DNA of 64,000 nucleotides from the NCBI GenBank assembly GCA_000697475.1, contig JNEU01000764.1:153383-217382 (forward strand), written 5' to 3'. The notes beneath the pieces are model-generated. The model was not told the origin of the DNA. It searched no databases and saw only the letters and a program-made list of their open reading frames with translations. Numbering within the stretch: the stretch's first letter is position 1; each line of letters begins with the position of its first letter. Of the stretch, positions 1-11,938 are shown in pieces. The translations under genes and the position numbers were made by a program. Origin of the DNA: Lichtheimia corymbifera B2541 (taxonomy: Eukaryota > Mucoromycota > Mucoromycetes > Mucorales > Lichtheimiaceae).

Positions 1-3000
1 GGTCAAAATTTGCTTGGTGTCCATGTCGAAGCTTTCGATTGGAAGAGCGTACAGCACGTGTCCTTGGATAAAGAAGGTGTGCACACGTATCGTATGAAAG
101 ATGAAGTCGACGGCATCAGGCATCGCTTAGTGGTGGATATCAAACTCAAGAATCATGTCAAACAAGTTACATTCCGTAGTGGATTGCTGGTAACAAATCA
201 GACACTGCAGCCTATGCAACTGGCTTTAGCAAATGCTACAAAGAGCAAGCGGGTATCGGAAATATGGCATATTGGTATGGAAATATGGCTTACATGAGGC
301 AATTGGAGATATTCATCCATTCTTTAGAACCAGGAAGCGAATTTGCTGTACCTATTGCAAAGACGTATAACAGCTGGCTGATTGCTCGTCCAAATGGTAA
401 GGATCTCTTAATGCATGCACTTTGTTATTATTCTAACCTATCCTTTATTATAAAGACCGATATGAATGGAGCTCCCCTGCATTGCATTGGACCGATATTA
501 CACATCCAAAGGGACCCAAACTGATTTCATGCAAGCCGCTGGAAAGAGGTGACAACGTGTTCTATTTCCAAGTTCAAGGTGTCTTTGACAAACTCAATCC
601 TATTGCACGGTATGCTATGATGTGGATAAAGGTGCTGTTGAGGCATATCATCTGATATTCTTATAGTGCTTATCCGAACATGACTGTGCAGCTCGGTGCA
701 CCCATCGAAGTCAAGAACGAGCTTCCATTCGACTTTAATTACACCATCGAGGATAAAACCGAAGGAAATCTATTCTCAGGAAAGGTGTCCAAAGGAGAGA
801 TTGGCTATGTACACCATATCAACAGCGACAATCATGTGGCTTTGAGTATACATGTCCAAGATACAGGTAACTATCACAATCAAGGGTGGGACGATAATGT
901 GCATGCTCGGTATGCTTACACTGCTTTAGTATATGCGCCTAGCGACTTTGTGGACATCAAGTTGGATACGACAGATGATGGCACAGTCTCCCAGCAAATA
1001 CGACTTGGCAATGACCAAAATAACCCACCACTTGATTTGATGATGCATGTTGCGTGAGTATTATGTTTATTTTTCTCCAAGGACAACATTGACAAATCAT
1101 ATGCTTTAGACGGCTACGGAAAACGAGCGATGCTCTCTGGATCAATATATGTGCACCATATCTCGTGTTGAATAAGACTGGTTTCCCCGTTGCTATCAGA
1201 TCACGTATGAGCTATCGACAATCCAAACATCCAATATACACCATCGATGCATTTGATGGGTCTACAGAGGTACTTGGTGGAAAAAGGAATGACGTAATTT
1301 GACCTAATATCTTCTATTCTAGGTCACTCCATTCATGTTTTCGTTCCCTGAGATGGATAGACGTAATCGTGTTCAAATATCGGTCAATGAATCAAAGATG
1401 AGCGAGGTAAAGATTACCATATCAACAAATTTCGATATACGGCATTAACGATTTTGATATAGCCTCTCAGTTTCGAAGCTGTTGGCAGTGTACAAGACAT
1501 TGTCTTGCAATCCACCCAAAACAGCCAGCAAGTCCATATTGGTGTGCATGTACAAGAAGGCACCGGGATTGTAAGTAATACCCTGCAAACGCAATAATTC
1601 ATCTAAAGCTCATGGGCATATGTGATACTCCTTGTAGTACCACATGTCGAAGCTAGTTACTATAGCGCCACGCTTCATATTGAAGAACAACCTTGGTGTC
1701 GATGTGCGATATCGCGAGTTTGCCTCGGATGAAGAAGCGAAGACGATTGCAACCGGTGATAAACAACCCTTATTCCATCTTTCAAAGTCAAGTGTTCGAT
1801 GGCTTTCGTTACGTCTAGACCAAGATGGTGGTATATGGTAAGCATAGGATTAGAGAGAGCTGCACAATATGGCTAACATTTGCATGATAGGTCTGCGCCT
1901 TTTGACTTGCAACAAATTGGTGACAATTATATCAAGCTTGAGCATCCTCGCCGACAAGAAACGATACCCCTTCTTGTGAGAGTTTCCATTGTCATGCAGG
2001 AAGCAACTATATTTGTCTTTTTGGAAACTGAGAAAGCATGGCCGTACGGTATTGTCAATCTATCCAGTGTACCAGTGGCCTTCTCCCAAGAGGTATGTAG
2101 TGCCATCCGTATTGTAGATGAGATATCTTACATTTTGCTATTAGGCCATAGGAATGGAAGAGTACAAGTTGAGCAGTCGTCAAAAGAAAGCTATTCCATC
2201 GCCACGTGTATTTGAGCTACAACCGGGTGAGCGAATGGCGTACTCGTGGTGTATGCCGGTGGCGCATGAGAAACGTCTCAAGCTCAACATTTACGGCAAA
2301 ACGAGCAGCGTCAACTTCCAAGCCATTGGCACTCAAGTACCAATTCGATATAAGGTTAGTAAGCTGGGATGCTTTGTTAATCGAGAATTGCTGTTGATGC
2401 TCTTTTGTATTCTAGAAACAACAACAAGCGCAGATTGGACAGTCCATTGGCCCTGGCATCATGTCCTTGGATATTGTGGCAGTGGATTCGGCATTACAAT
2501 TGAGACTCACCGACTTTGACAGCACTATCAGTCCGTTCCGCCCAAAGTCGTCTGCGACATCTACTGCAGCATCAAGCTCTCGAGAAGGAAGTCTACGTGA
2601 CACATTTGAAGCTGTCAGCATCAACCACGTTGTGAACTTTGCTCTCGAACTCAACCTCGCAAACATTGGCATTTCAATTATCAATAAGCGTGTTCAGGTA
2701 CATTTGCTGGTATATTGATTAATATGCATTTTGCTCAACCTATTTCTGACGGCAGGAAATGGCTTATGCAACGATACGAGATGTACGTTTCAAGTATACA
2801 GACTCCAATCAATACCAATCAATTCGCACAAGCATTCAGTGGTTGCAGGTAGGTGATGTCAGGAATTGAAGGCGAGTACAGCGCTCTTAACATCGGTTGC
2901 ATTGTAGATTGACAATCAATTCCATGGATCGATTTATCCGATTCTCTTTTATCCCACTACGCTTCCCAAAAACAGCGTGGATGATCAAACACCGACATTC

Positions 3001-4930
3001 CACCTTGCTTATGATTTGGTCAAAGATGATGGTAAGATGTATGCCCCGGAATATCCATTGCGAACCGTACACTGAGATGTGGTTATATTTAGCACATGGT
3101 GTATACAACTTTAAGCTTTTCTCTCTCCTGCTGCAAGAAATGACATTCGAGATGGATGAGGACTTTTTATACTGTCTGCTCGAGTTTACACAATTTGCAT
3201 CTACCCAACAAAACCAAGCCATCACGTATGTATTACTTGCGTGATTGTTATATCACATGCTAACCATGTACCTTTTGTTCATAGAGACGCAACGCTATTC
3301 AAGAAAGAAATACCGGAGCCGGAATGCCAGCAAGTGCCCGCATTATACTACTTCCAAGAATTCTGTATCCAACCAATGCGACTTAATTTGTCATTCATGC
3401 GAACGGAGCATCTCAATGCTGCTGAGGCGAGGTAAGTTTCGTTGTTTCCTTATCTACCCTTACCCTTTCATTGTTTAATTGATCATGGGTTACATAACAG
3501 TGAAGAAACGGGTCGCTCTCCTTTCCGCTATGCGTTCGATGTATTCACAATGACTATTGGGAACGTCAATGTAAGTAAATTGAATTGAGGAGTCAAATAT
3601 CAGCATGTTGATGCCGTTTTTTGTTCGTCAGGATGCGCCAATCAAACTCAACGCATTGATTGTCGAGAATCTGCGAGTGAGTAGCAGCGACCTCATGCAG
3701 AGAATCACATTACATTATCGAGACGAAGTCATTTTCCAAGTGCACAAGGTCCTTGGTAGTGTAGACTTTTTGGGTAACCCTGTTGGATTATTCTCTACGC
3801 TTAGCTCTGGATTCGGTGAGCTGTTCTATGAACCATACCAAGGTTTCATTATGAGCGATCGACCCCAAGATTTAGGCATTGGTATTGCCAGGGTACGTTA
3901 TATAATCACTGCAGTATCAGAGATATCAAATGCTAACGGAATGAATGATAGGGTGTTGGCGGTTTTATGAAAAAGAGTGTCTTTGGCGTGACCGATAGTG
4001 TGAGTCGTATCACAGGAAGCATAGGAAAAGGTATGTAAATGAAGTACGGGGAGAAGGGATTAACATCTAATGAGGATTATACAAGGTCTATCTGTTGCTA
4101 CCATGGATAAAAAGTTCCAAGACAGACGCAGAATCAATCACAATCGCAACAAACCACGACATGCAGTATATGGTATCACCCAAGGAGCAACCTATTTTGG
4201 ATCAAGTATAGCAAGTGGTGTTGCTGGTCTTGTGGTATGTGTTCAAAGCGACCTAATCTATTTTTTTTGTTTCGAAAAGCTGACTGTCTTTTATTAGAAA
4301 CGACCCATCGAAGGTGCAGAAGAAGGAGGAGTTATCGGTTTTGCAGGTGGCATTGGTCGTGGTCTCGTGGGTGCAGTAACCAAGCCCTTGGTTGGTGTAT
4401 TTGATTTGGCAAGCAATGTCACTGCAGGTGTACGTGAGACGACAACAGTGTTTGATGCCAACGATATCGGTCGAGAACGCTTGCCACGATACATTGCAAT
4501 GGATCACATCTTAAGGGTAAGCATGAGCTTTACTTTAATACAGCTGCTGGATGTTATGCTGATTATTGCTATGTAGCCTTTTTCACAACGCGAATCTCTT
4601 GGACAAATGTGGCTCAAGGATTTGGCAAGCGGCAAATATTACCATGACATCTATATGGCCCACTGTGCGACCGATCGTGATGAAAACATGGTTCTTTTGA
4701 CATATGAGCGCTTACTGGTGATCAATACACGCAAGCTTGATGTGGAATTGGAAGTACGCTTGGACAATATCAAGGAATGCACAACCAAATCAGAAGGCCT
4801 TGTTGTGGTACTTAAGGATGGTAAAGAACCTGTTGTCATTGGTATCTCGGAGACTACTAGCTGCCAATGGCTTGTGGAGCAAATTGAATCGACCATGGAA
4901 CGAAGAAGAGAGGAGAAAGAACGTCGTTAA
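1..4930 (+). CDS. VPS13: VPS13-family lipid transfer protein, C-terminal part (5' end outside window)
   Basis: Bridge-like lipid-transfer protein acting at membrane contact sites. The window enters mid-gene, and 1252 codons of the C-terminal part can be spliced. Exons: 1-274, 328-396, 456-609, 667-1053, 1110-1269, 1323-1406, 1463-1570, 1638-1837, 1891-2092, 2145-2354, 2416-2697, 2756-2848, 2908-3031, 3093-3225, 3285-3431, 3501-3570, 3632-3892, 3952-4030, 4086-4234, 4298-4516, 4577-4930. All 20 junctions keep phase. Seen: the VAB/SHR-BD region with the family pattern W-x-IEPG followed by PI...RP, then INIxAPYLVLNKTG, the DUF1162-like helices, the ATG2_C-like segment (LGNPVGLFSTLSSG), GITQGATYFGSS-type glycine repeats, and a C-terminal PH-like domain (about the last 110 residues). 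Full family length is about 3100 residues, so more than half lies upstream. AATAAA at 4960-4965 is a likely poly(A) signal. Confidence 0.93.
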
Positions 4931-5016
4931 GAGAATTAGAGATGATGGATACAACAAAGAATAAATTTATTTTTATGATAAATGCAGTATGCATGGTGAA
5001 TGTGCTTTTGATGATG

Positions 5017-6240
5017 CTATAGGAAATGACTGAGGATCATGGTGAACAAAAGGAAAACCCAGGATGGTGTAGCCATGAGTGCAGCAGCAGCGCTTTCATC
5101 TCCAGAAGGCGAAACGCCATCTTTTGAGGAGTTGGTGCTATTGGATTCTTTATAAGGAGCAACATTGTTGCATTGTCCGGCGGCGGTGAGATCATAATAA
5201 TTCTGGAACACGGGAATATAGTTGAGAGCCGCATTGACTGTGCTGTTGTATAGATCATGAGAGAGAGAAATACCACCTTCAGTAGTATTTGTTCGACCCC
5301 ACTCGGTGATATTGTTGGAAATCCATTGCACATCAAAGGTGCTTCCTGGTGCTGTCAAACCCCAATCAAATGTATCATGGGTCCACATTACAGCTATTGG
5401 AATAACAATATGAGCACAAAGAATGGATTTAGGTTTCAAAGGACTACTACTTACGAATAAAGCCTAGGGCCTTGGCAATATCACGCACTCGGTTGTCAAT
5501 GTTTCCAAAAGGCTAAACGGGGAGAAGAAGATTAATCAGCTTGCACATAAAAGAAGGAGGTGGGAGCCAAAAGCCAACTTACTGGTCGGAAGAATCGAGG
5601 AGAAACACCAAGAACTTCACGAATAACTTGCTCATTCCATTTAAGCTCGGCAACAATTTCTTCATTGCTTTGGGTTGTCATGGCAGTGTGTGACCAAGTA
5701 TGCATAGCAATCTCGTGTCCATCATCGTATGCTCGTTTCACCAAGTCAGGGTGTGTCAATACTTGGCCACCCACCATGAAAAAGGTGGTCTTCACGTTGA
5801 TCGACTTGAGGTAATCATATAACTTAGGGCTGAATTCAGAAGGGCCATCGTCAAAGGTTACAGCGTATTGACCAGTTGGGCATGTGTATAAATCGTCCTT
5901 AGCGATACAACGATCAAACGACCATGTGCAGTAAGGATCATCCGTTACTGTGCTCATGTCAACATCTGTATCAAGGTTTATGTACATAGATCAGTAACTT
6001 GTCTTTTTGCTCAAAGCGGTTTTCAATAATATACATACTGCCGTCTGGAGTGCGAGTGCGAATAGGGGCATTAGTTATAGATGCGTTGGCAATCAAATCA
6101 CGCCATTCTGGTTTTATGGCAGGGATCGATCGTATAGTTGGATATGTATCTTTGAACTGGAACTGTGCCTGGGCTACAGAGGCCATACAAATAAGGGCTG
6201 CTGCGATTGACGAAAAACGACCTTTGGTGGAAAAATACAT
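5017..6240 (-). CDS. Chitin deacetylase (polysaccharide deacetylase, CE4), GPI-anchor type
   Basis: Secreted or cell-wall NodB-fold enzyme that de-N-acetylates chitin to chitosan, a main wall polymer in Mucoromycota. Four exons on the minus strand: 5999-6240, 5583-5952, 5455-5512, 5017-5393 (introns 46, 70, 61 nt), 348 aa. Seen: an N-terminal signal peptide (IAAALICMASVAQA); metal motif TFDDGP; zinc motif HTWSH; the RFFRPPFG motif split exactly between exons 2 and 3; WTHDTFDW; and a final LSHD motif. The C-terminus is a short Ala/Ser-rich stretch followed by a hydrophobic tail (WVFLLFTMILSHFL), typical of a GPI-attachment signal. The start was chosen at 6240 because a signal peptide follows directly and a TATA box lies 59 bp upstream. 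It converges on VPS13 with only 86 bp between stop codons. Confidence 0.93.
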
Positions 6241-6298
6241 GTTGGATGAAAAACTTTGCCTTGCAGTTCTCGAAAAAGAAGGGTGTTGTATTTCTCTT

Positions 6299-6306
6299 CT
6301 TTTATA
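6299..6306 (-). promoter_or_regulatory. TATA box of the chitin deacetylase gene
   Basis: TATAAAAG on the minus strand, 59 bp upstream of the deacetylase ATG. Spacing fits a start site shortly before the ATG. Confidence 0.6.
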
Positions 6307-7300
6307 GCTGATGGTGAGATGATGACCCAATTACTATAGTTAAATTTAGCAAAATGCTCAAGTATGGAGAATCTGGTACATCCACGACTGTTTTCGGATC
6401 CGTGTTGCACAAAACTATGTTGCTTTTCTTCCTGCGGCACTCTCCTTGACCATTTATGTTCCCGGAATGGCTGACTATGGTTATGACGGCTAGATTTATT
6501 TGTGGCGATATAGGTGCATAGCCCTGGTGAAAAAATATATATGATCTCTTGTCGACACACTCACTTCTATACAACCACATGCATTGCACCAGCCACGTGT
6601 GTGCATACGATAATACGGCTGTTCCTGGTTTACCTCATTTTCCATATTGTTACTTGGCATTCGTCTGGAAGCACAAAAGTTATGCTTCGGACATATTTTT
6701 GGTCTGGTACCTTTATTGAAGATAAGGAAATAGTAAGTTAGTTTGTTGGCTTTGAACGTGCACCAATCCTTTGAGAATGGAATAATTATAGTGAAAAGCC
6801 ACGATCCATGCTAAATCCCAAAGCAGTAGAGAAGATTTGGTCGATCACGTTATGGAAGAAGCAATAAAAGAGGAAGAATAGAGTCAATGGAATTCCATGA
6901 CCATCAACATGGTCTAATTTGGGCCATGGAAATCTGCGAAACGGAAGATCAATAGCCTAAAAGGTCGATGCATGTCAAAGCCCACCCCTTAACAAATACA
7001 CATGTGCCTGATCCTGTTTGGTGATAAGCATATCACCCTTTGCTGTGCTGACGTTTTTTTTTTTTTTTTTTTCATCTTTGTTTCAGCCATCCATTCCAGC
7101 CCATTACTCCGCCACATTGGCAAATGCATATCAACAACAATTGTACAGATCAATTATTACAAAACAAAAGTTTCTAGGGCGATATCGTTGTTTGTGCATT
7201 CATTCTACAATGAGAAACATGGATTGGAGAGAGAGAGTGTGTGTGTATGAAACTAGGAGAAACAAAAAAGACGATTCAAAGAGAGAAGCACTTGAAGTGT
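6307..7300. other. Intergenic: chitin deacetylase upstream / ATP1 downstream
   Basis: About 1 kb without a supportable gene. It holds the distal promoter of the deacetylase and the 3' region of ATP1. The only notable element is a run of 19 T at 7054-7072, an A-run on the ATP1 transcript strand. Short open frames here show no recognisable motif. Confidence 0.6.
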
Positions 7301-9196
7301 TTACTGGAAGGACTTGACGTGGTTCTCGCAAATGTCACGGAGCTTGCCTTCAAGATCCTTGGAAAGGACACCTTGGGTGCGGATCTCTTCAAGAACATCC
7401 TTGTGCTCAGATTGGATGTGGCTGATGAAGTCCTTTTCCCAGTCGACGATCTTGTTGACAGGGAGCTTATCGAGGAAACCGTTGACACCAGCAAAGACAA
7501 TAGGGACCTGAACTTGGATAGCCAAGGGGTGGTATTGGGGTTGCTTGAGCAATTCAGTCAAACGAGCACCACGGTTGAGCAAGAATTGAGTGGAGGCATC
7601 CAAATCGGAACCGAATTGGGCGAAAGCAGCAACTTCACGGTATTGAGCCAAGAAAAGCTTAAGGGAACCAGCAACTTGCTTCATAGCCTTGGTTTGGGCA
7701 GCGGAACCGACACGAGAGACGGACAAACCGACGTTAATGGCAGGACGAATACCCTTGAAGAAAAGTTCAGCTTCCAAGAAAATCTGACCATCAGTAATGG
7801 AAATGACGTTGGTAGGAATGTAAGCAGACACATCACCACCTTGAGTCTCACTAAGATATACATACAACAAGGATTGATTAATACAGGCTACTTTTTGATC
7901 ACGTGATCCCAATTGATCCTCTCTTCTTTAACTTACATGATGGGCAAAGCGGTCATGGAACCATAACCAAAGTCCTTGTTCATCTTGGCAGCACGCTCCA
8001 ACAAACGGGAGTGGAGGTAGAAGACATCACCAGGGTAAGCTTCACGACCAGGGGGACGACGAAGCAAAAGGGACATTTGACGGTAGGCAACAGCTTGCTT
8101 GGACAAATCGTCATAGATGATCAAAGAGTGCTTGCCATTGTCACGGAACCATTCACCGAAAGCGGCACCAGAGAAAGGAGCAAGGTATTGAAGAGGAGCG
8201 GCTTCAGAAGCAGTAGCAGCAACAACGGTGGTGTACTTCATAGCATCGTGTTCCTCAAGGGTGCTGACAAGCTGGGCAACAGTGGAACGCTTTTGACCAA
8301 CGGCAACGTAGATACAGTAGAGCTTCTTGGCTTCATCAGTGCCGTTGTTCCAGTTCTTTTGGTTAAGAATGGCTTCAAGAGCGACAGCGGTCTTGCCAGT
8401 TTGACGATCACCAATGATCAATTCACGTTGACCACGACCAATAGGGACCATGGAGTCAACAGACTTGATACCAGTTTGCATAGGCTCGTTGACAGAGTGA
8501 CGGGGCAAGATACCAGGAGCCTTGACTTGGACACGGGAGCGGCCAACAGTCTCAAGAGGACCCTTGCCATCAATGGGGTTACCAAGAGCATCAACAACAC
8601 GACCAAGGACACCAGGACCAACAGGGACGTCGACAATGGCACCAGTACGCTTGACAGTGTCACCTTCCTTGATCAAACGATCGTTACCGAAAACGACAAT
8701 ACCAACGTTGTCAGGTTCCAAGTTGAGGGCCATACCCTAAATAACGTAATATCAGGACATGCTGTCATCAAGTGGAATCCATTTTCTCCCTTTGTTTACA
8801 TACCTTAAGGCCACTGGAGAATTCAACCATTTCTTCGGCCTGGCAGTTCTTCAAACCATAGACACGGGCAATACCATCACCAATAGACAAGACACGACCA
8901 GTCTCTTGAAGGTTGGCTTCAGATTCGGCACCAAGAATGCGTTGTTCAAGAACGGAAGAGACTTCAGAGGTAGAAGCCTTAGCGGTGGCATAGCTTCTCA
9001 AAGCAACCTGAAATAAACGTTACGAGTGCATAAGCATTACTGTGTGCAAATCAAGTGTCGACGCGTTGTAGGGGCAATCGCTGTTTCGAGAACGTAATCA
9101 AAGGAAATGGAAAAAAGTGGGTGTACTCACAGCAGGCGAGTTCTTGGCGAAAGAAGCAAAGTTGGGGCGTGCCACACGAATAGCGTTTCTCAACAT
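7301..9196 (-). CDS. ATP1: Mitochondrial F1F0 ATP synthase subunit alpha
   Basis: Non-catalytic nucleotide-binding subunit of the F1 hexamer in the mitochondrial matrix. Exons on the minus strand: 9131-9196, 8804-9007, 7937-8736, 7301-7850 (introns 123, 67, 86 nt), 539 aa, the usual length. Seen: an N-terminal presequence ([20 protein letters not shown]) rich in Arg and lacking acids; exon 2 ends GLK and exon 3 resumes [12 protein letters not shown], the conserved beta-barrel segment; Walker [10 protein letters not shown]; the [11 protein letters not shown] region; and [19 protein letters not shown] across intron 3. Start choice: the in-frame upstream ATG lacks a presequence character. Codon use is strongly biased, as in a highly expressed gene, and this leaves long antisense open frames that are shadows. 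Intron 3 contains the 13-bp element TGATCACGTGATC (7896-7908). Confidence 0.97.
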
Positions 9197-10357
9197 TTTG
9201 GTTGTTTTTGTCGCAAGGACTGATGAGAGGGGTGGATTGTGAAGAAGAAAAAAGCAACCACGCTTGTACAAGCGCCTGTTTGTCAACCAGTGACTGCTCA
9301 AGCCGGGGTGGTGGAAATGGCCTTGCTGACATTTGGCCCTGTTACTTTAGGGGTCGTGCTCATTCATGTTCACAATGAAATACCACACATCATCTATGAC
9401 CTTCTTCTCCTCTTTATTCCCATAGCAACGACTGAATATAGAGACTATTGGCTTATGAATGAATCATCCCCCTATGTACCGGATCCCCGCAGTACCTATC
9501 GACAGGTCATTGACGCACAAGGATGATGCATTAGATTTAATCAAGCATGATAATAAACAGCTATTTTCTTGTATTACGCCTATATCGCTACTAAGAAGGG
9601 TACATGGGGTAGTTAGATTATGCAAAAGCAGATATTATCTTTGACGAAACGTTGTCGCTATGGATACCATAGAAAGGCAAGTTGGTGCCATGGTTTTACC
9701 ACAACAAACGGTGATCTCGATGCTGTTGAAGATGATATTGTTGGTTCATAGCGTACATTATAGCCGACCTTACAGGCCACATGCACTTAACGATAAGATG
9801 GGTCCATTGTTTATATATTCACTCAACTTTTTTGAAAAGCAATACAATGGATCCCTGTCCGATCTTGATTGTTAAAAATACCAGAAGGTATTATGAGCAT
9901 TGCTGATCTATTAATAAAGTACAAGAAGATGTGAAGGAAAGTTGTACCACGCTGAATGGAAAAGATCCTTACAATGACAGCCGCACGTGTCATTTTGATG
10001 TAAGCTCAAATGAGCTATAGCCATTTGATGACAAACACAAGCACGATTTCCTGATAAGGACGGAAACAATGCAAACACATTTGGATGTCCAGGGAATGTC
10101 TACTATCATTCAATCCATATAACAAATTACCAGGTTGTATATGTAAGGATGTCAAATATAAGGTGATCAAGCTTGATAGCTTAAAATAAAAGGTATGGAT
10201 GATTCAGGGGTACGCTTCAAGCCTGCATTAGGGTAGCTACAAAAATATTGTCCTACTCACTGGTCCTTCCTTCCATCACAGCAACTCCTTTTCACTTTGC
10301 ATACTCGTCTCTTTTCCTTCTCCATCCCACATCCTCCACTCCAATTCACCATCGAAC
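9197..10357. other. Divergent intergenic region between ATP1 and the Sec14-like gene
   Basis: About 1.16 kb shared upstream region of two divergently transcribed genes. No gene was accepted. The open stretch ending at 9526 has some coding-like codons, but no start context, motif or splice logic that supports a protein. Confidence 0.5.
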
Positions 10358-11428
10358 ATGTTCCGTTTCAAATCAAGCTCCAAGGATAACAGCAGTGCGC
10401 AATCGAAGGCATCCAGCGATGCAGATCAGGAACCTGTCATTCACGACCCTATCTTGACACCACCAAGTGACTACAAGCCCCAGCCTCCTCCACCTCTCGA
10501 CGAGCCTCAGCAACAACTTGTCAACAAGCTACGAGAGTATGCCCAAAGTATCATGCTTCCTGAGGACCATGAATATTATGCAAGTGAAAAGGGATTCTTG
10601 ACCGAAGCCACCTTCAAACGATATATGCGTGCACGCAAATGGGATTATGAAGCAGCCAAAACCATGTTGGAGAACACTATCAAATGGCGCCGTGAGTACC
10701 GTCCTGAACAAATTGATCCGGAATATATCAAGTCTGAGGTAGGGCAACTAACTCTATCTGCATATCACACACACATGGATTAACCCAAGAAAACTAGGCC
10801 GAAACAGGCAAAATGTATTTTAATGGCTTCGATAACTGTGGACGACCCGCTTGGATCATGAGACCTCGATTTCAAAACTCAAAAGATGAGGATAAGCAAG
10901 TCAAGTATATCGTCTTTTGTCTCGAACGTGGTATCCGCCTTATGCCTCCCAGTGTCGAAAACTTGGCTATCGTCGTCGATTTCAAGGATGCATTGTACGC
11001 CCAAAATCCATCCGTGTCGACATGCAAAAAGTTCTTGGATATCCTAGGCAACCATTATCCTGAGAGATTGGGTGTTGCTTATGTTCTCAAATGTAAGATC
11101 GGATAAGGAAAACTACTATGGTTTTGTCAAACTCACGCTCTATCTATCTCTCTGTTGCCACTTAGCTCCATGGTTCTTTTTCACGACTTTCAAGCTTATT
11201 TCACCTTTCATGGATCCAGTCACCAAAGCCAAAATCAAGTTTGCACATGACGAGGACAAACCAAAATCCAACAACAGCGACTGGGTCAGCTTACGAGACT
11301 ACTTTCCAGCCAAGTCATTAGAACGCGCTTATGGAGGAACCTTCAATTTTCAATACAACATTACAAACTATTGGAAGGCACTTTTGGAAAAGACCGGCAA
11401 TCCTTACAAGGTCGTAGATTACTTGTAG
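10358..11428 (+). CDS. Sec14-like phosphatidylinositol/lipid transfer protein (CRAL-TRIO)
   Basis: Cytosolic lipid-exchange protein, probably phosphatidylinositol/phosphatidylcholine transfer in trafficking or signalling. Exons 10358-10738, 10798-11092, 11166-11428 (introns 59 and 73 nt), 312 aa. Seen: a low-complexity N-terminus with a PPPP stretch (residues 1-50); a CRAL-TRIO N segment with RYMRARKWDYEAA (about 85-100); the CRAL-TRIO lipid-binding domain with AIVVDFKDALY, then LGNHYPERLGVAYVLKSPWFF and FKLISPFMDPVTKAKI, matching the family pattern of P-E-R followed by N/S-x-P-W-x-F. The conserved segment spans intron 2, which supports that splice. Family assignment is firm; the specific Sfh/PDR16-like subgroup cannot be decided by eye. 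Confidence 0.92.
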
Positions 11429-11938
11429 ATAGACAACAACTTGCAATTTTTGGAGATAAAGATATAGAAAACATCGTTATATGCATTGATGGTTATCCTT
11501 GTTGCTTGTCCTATCATCATCCGTTTAATCAACCCTTATGACGATGATGACTTCCGTTACCTCCCCATGGAATGTTTTATGCAGTTGAACAAACTCAGCC
11601 ATCCAAATCAAGCATACATGATCGCCTTACCGCGATATTGGGTATAGCTGATCCGAGATCGGAAATGCTTTTATAATCATCCTACATTCTGCATACAATG
11701 CAATGCTATATATGCGTATGCTCCTTTACTAATAGGCTCATAGGCCACATACAACTCATGGCAAATAGCGGAATCGGCGTATCAGCCTACGTGTACGACG
11801 CAACAAGCACACCTTGTAATCTTGACCGCGTCTTATTGCAAAAGGGTAATGACGGCTTTCGTCAGAGTCTTGACGACTCGCTCTATTCTTTTTATCTCTT
11901 TACTCACATTTCAATCATCGGCAAATTTTCTTTCTCCA
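11429..11938. other. Intergenic: Sec14-like 3' / RhoGEF 5'
   Basis: 510 bp. It presumably contains the terminator of one gene and the promoter of the next. A pyrimidine-rich leader (TCTTTATCTCTTTAC and TTTCTTTCTCC) directly precedes the RhoGEF ATG. No other feature seen. Confidence 0.5.

Noticed and set aside
7054..7072. T19 tract
   Set aside because: Simple homopolymer, no downstream gene or element attached. It could reflect a retroposed poly(A), but no retrocopy lies beside it.
7903..8808. 301-codon plus-strand open frame
   Set aside because: Exactly antisense to ATP1 exons. It is explained by the biased codon use of a highly expressed gene; no domain is visible in its translation.
9239..9526. 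95-codon plus-strand open frame upstream of ATP1
   Set aside because: The first part overlaps the ATP1 5' leader antisense, and only the last 30 codons look coding-like. Insufficient.
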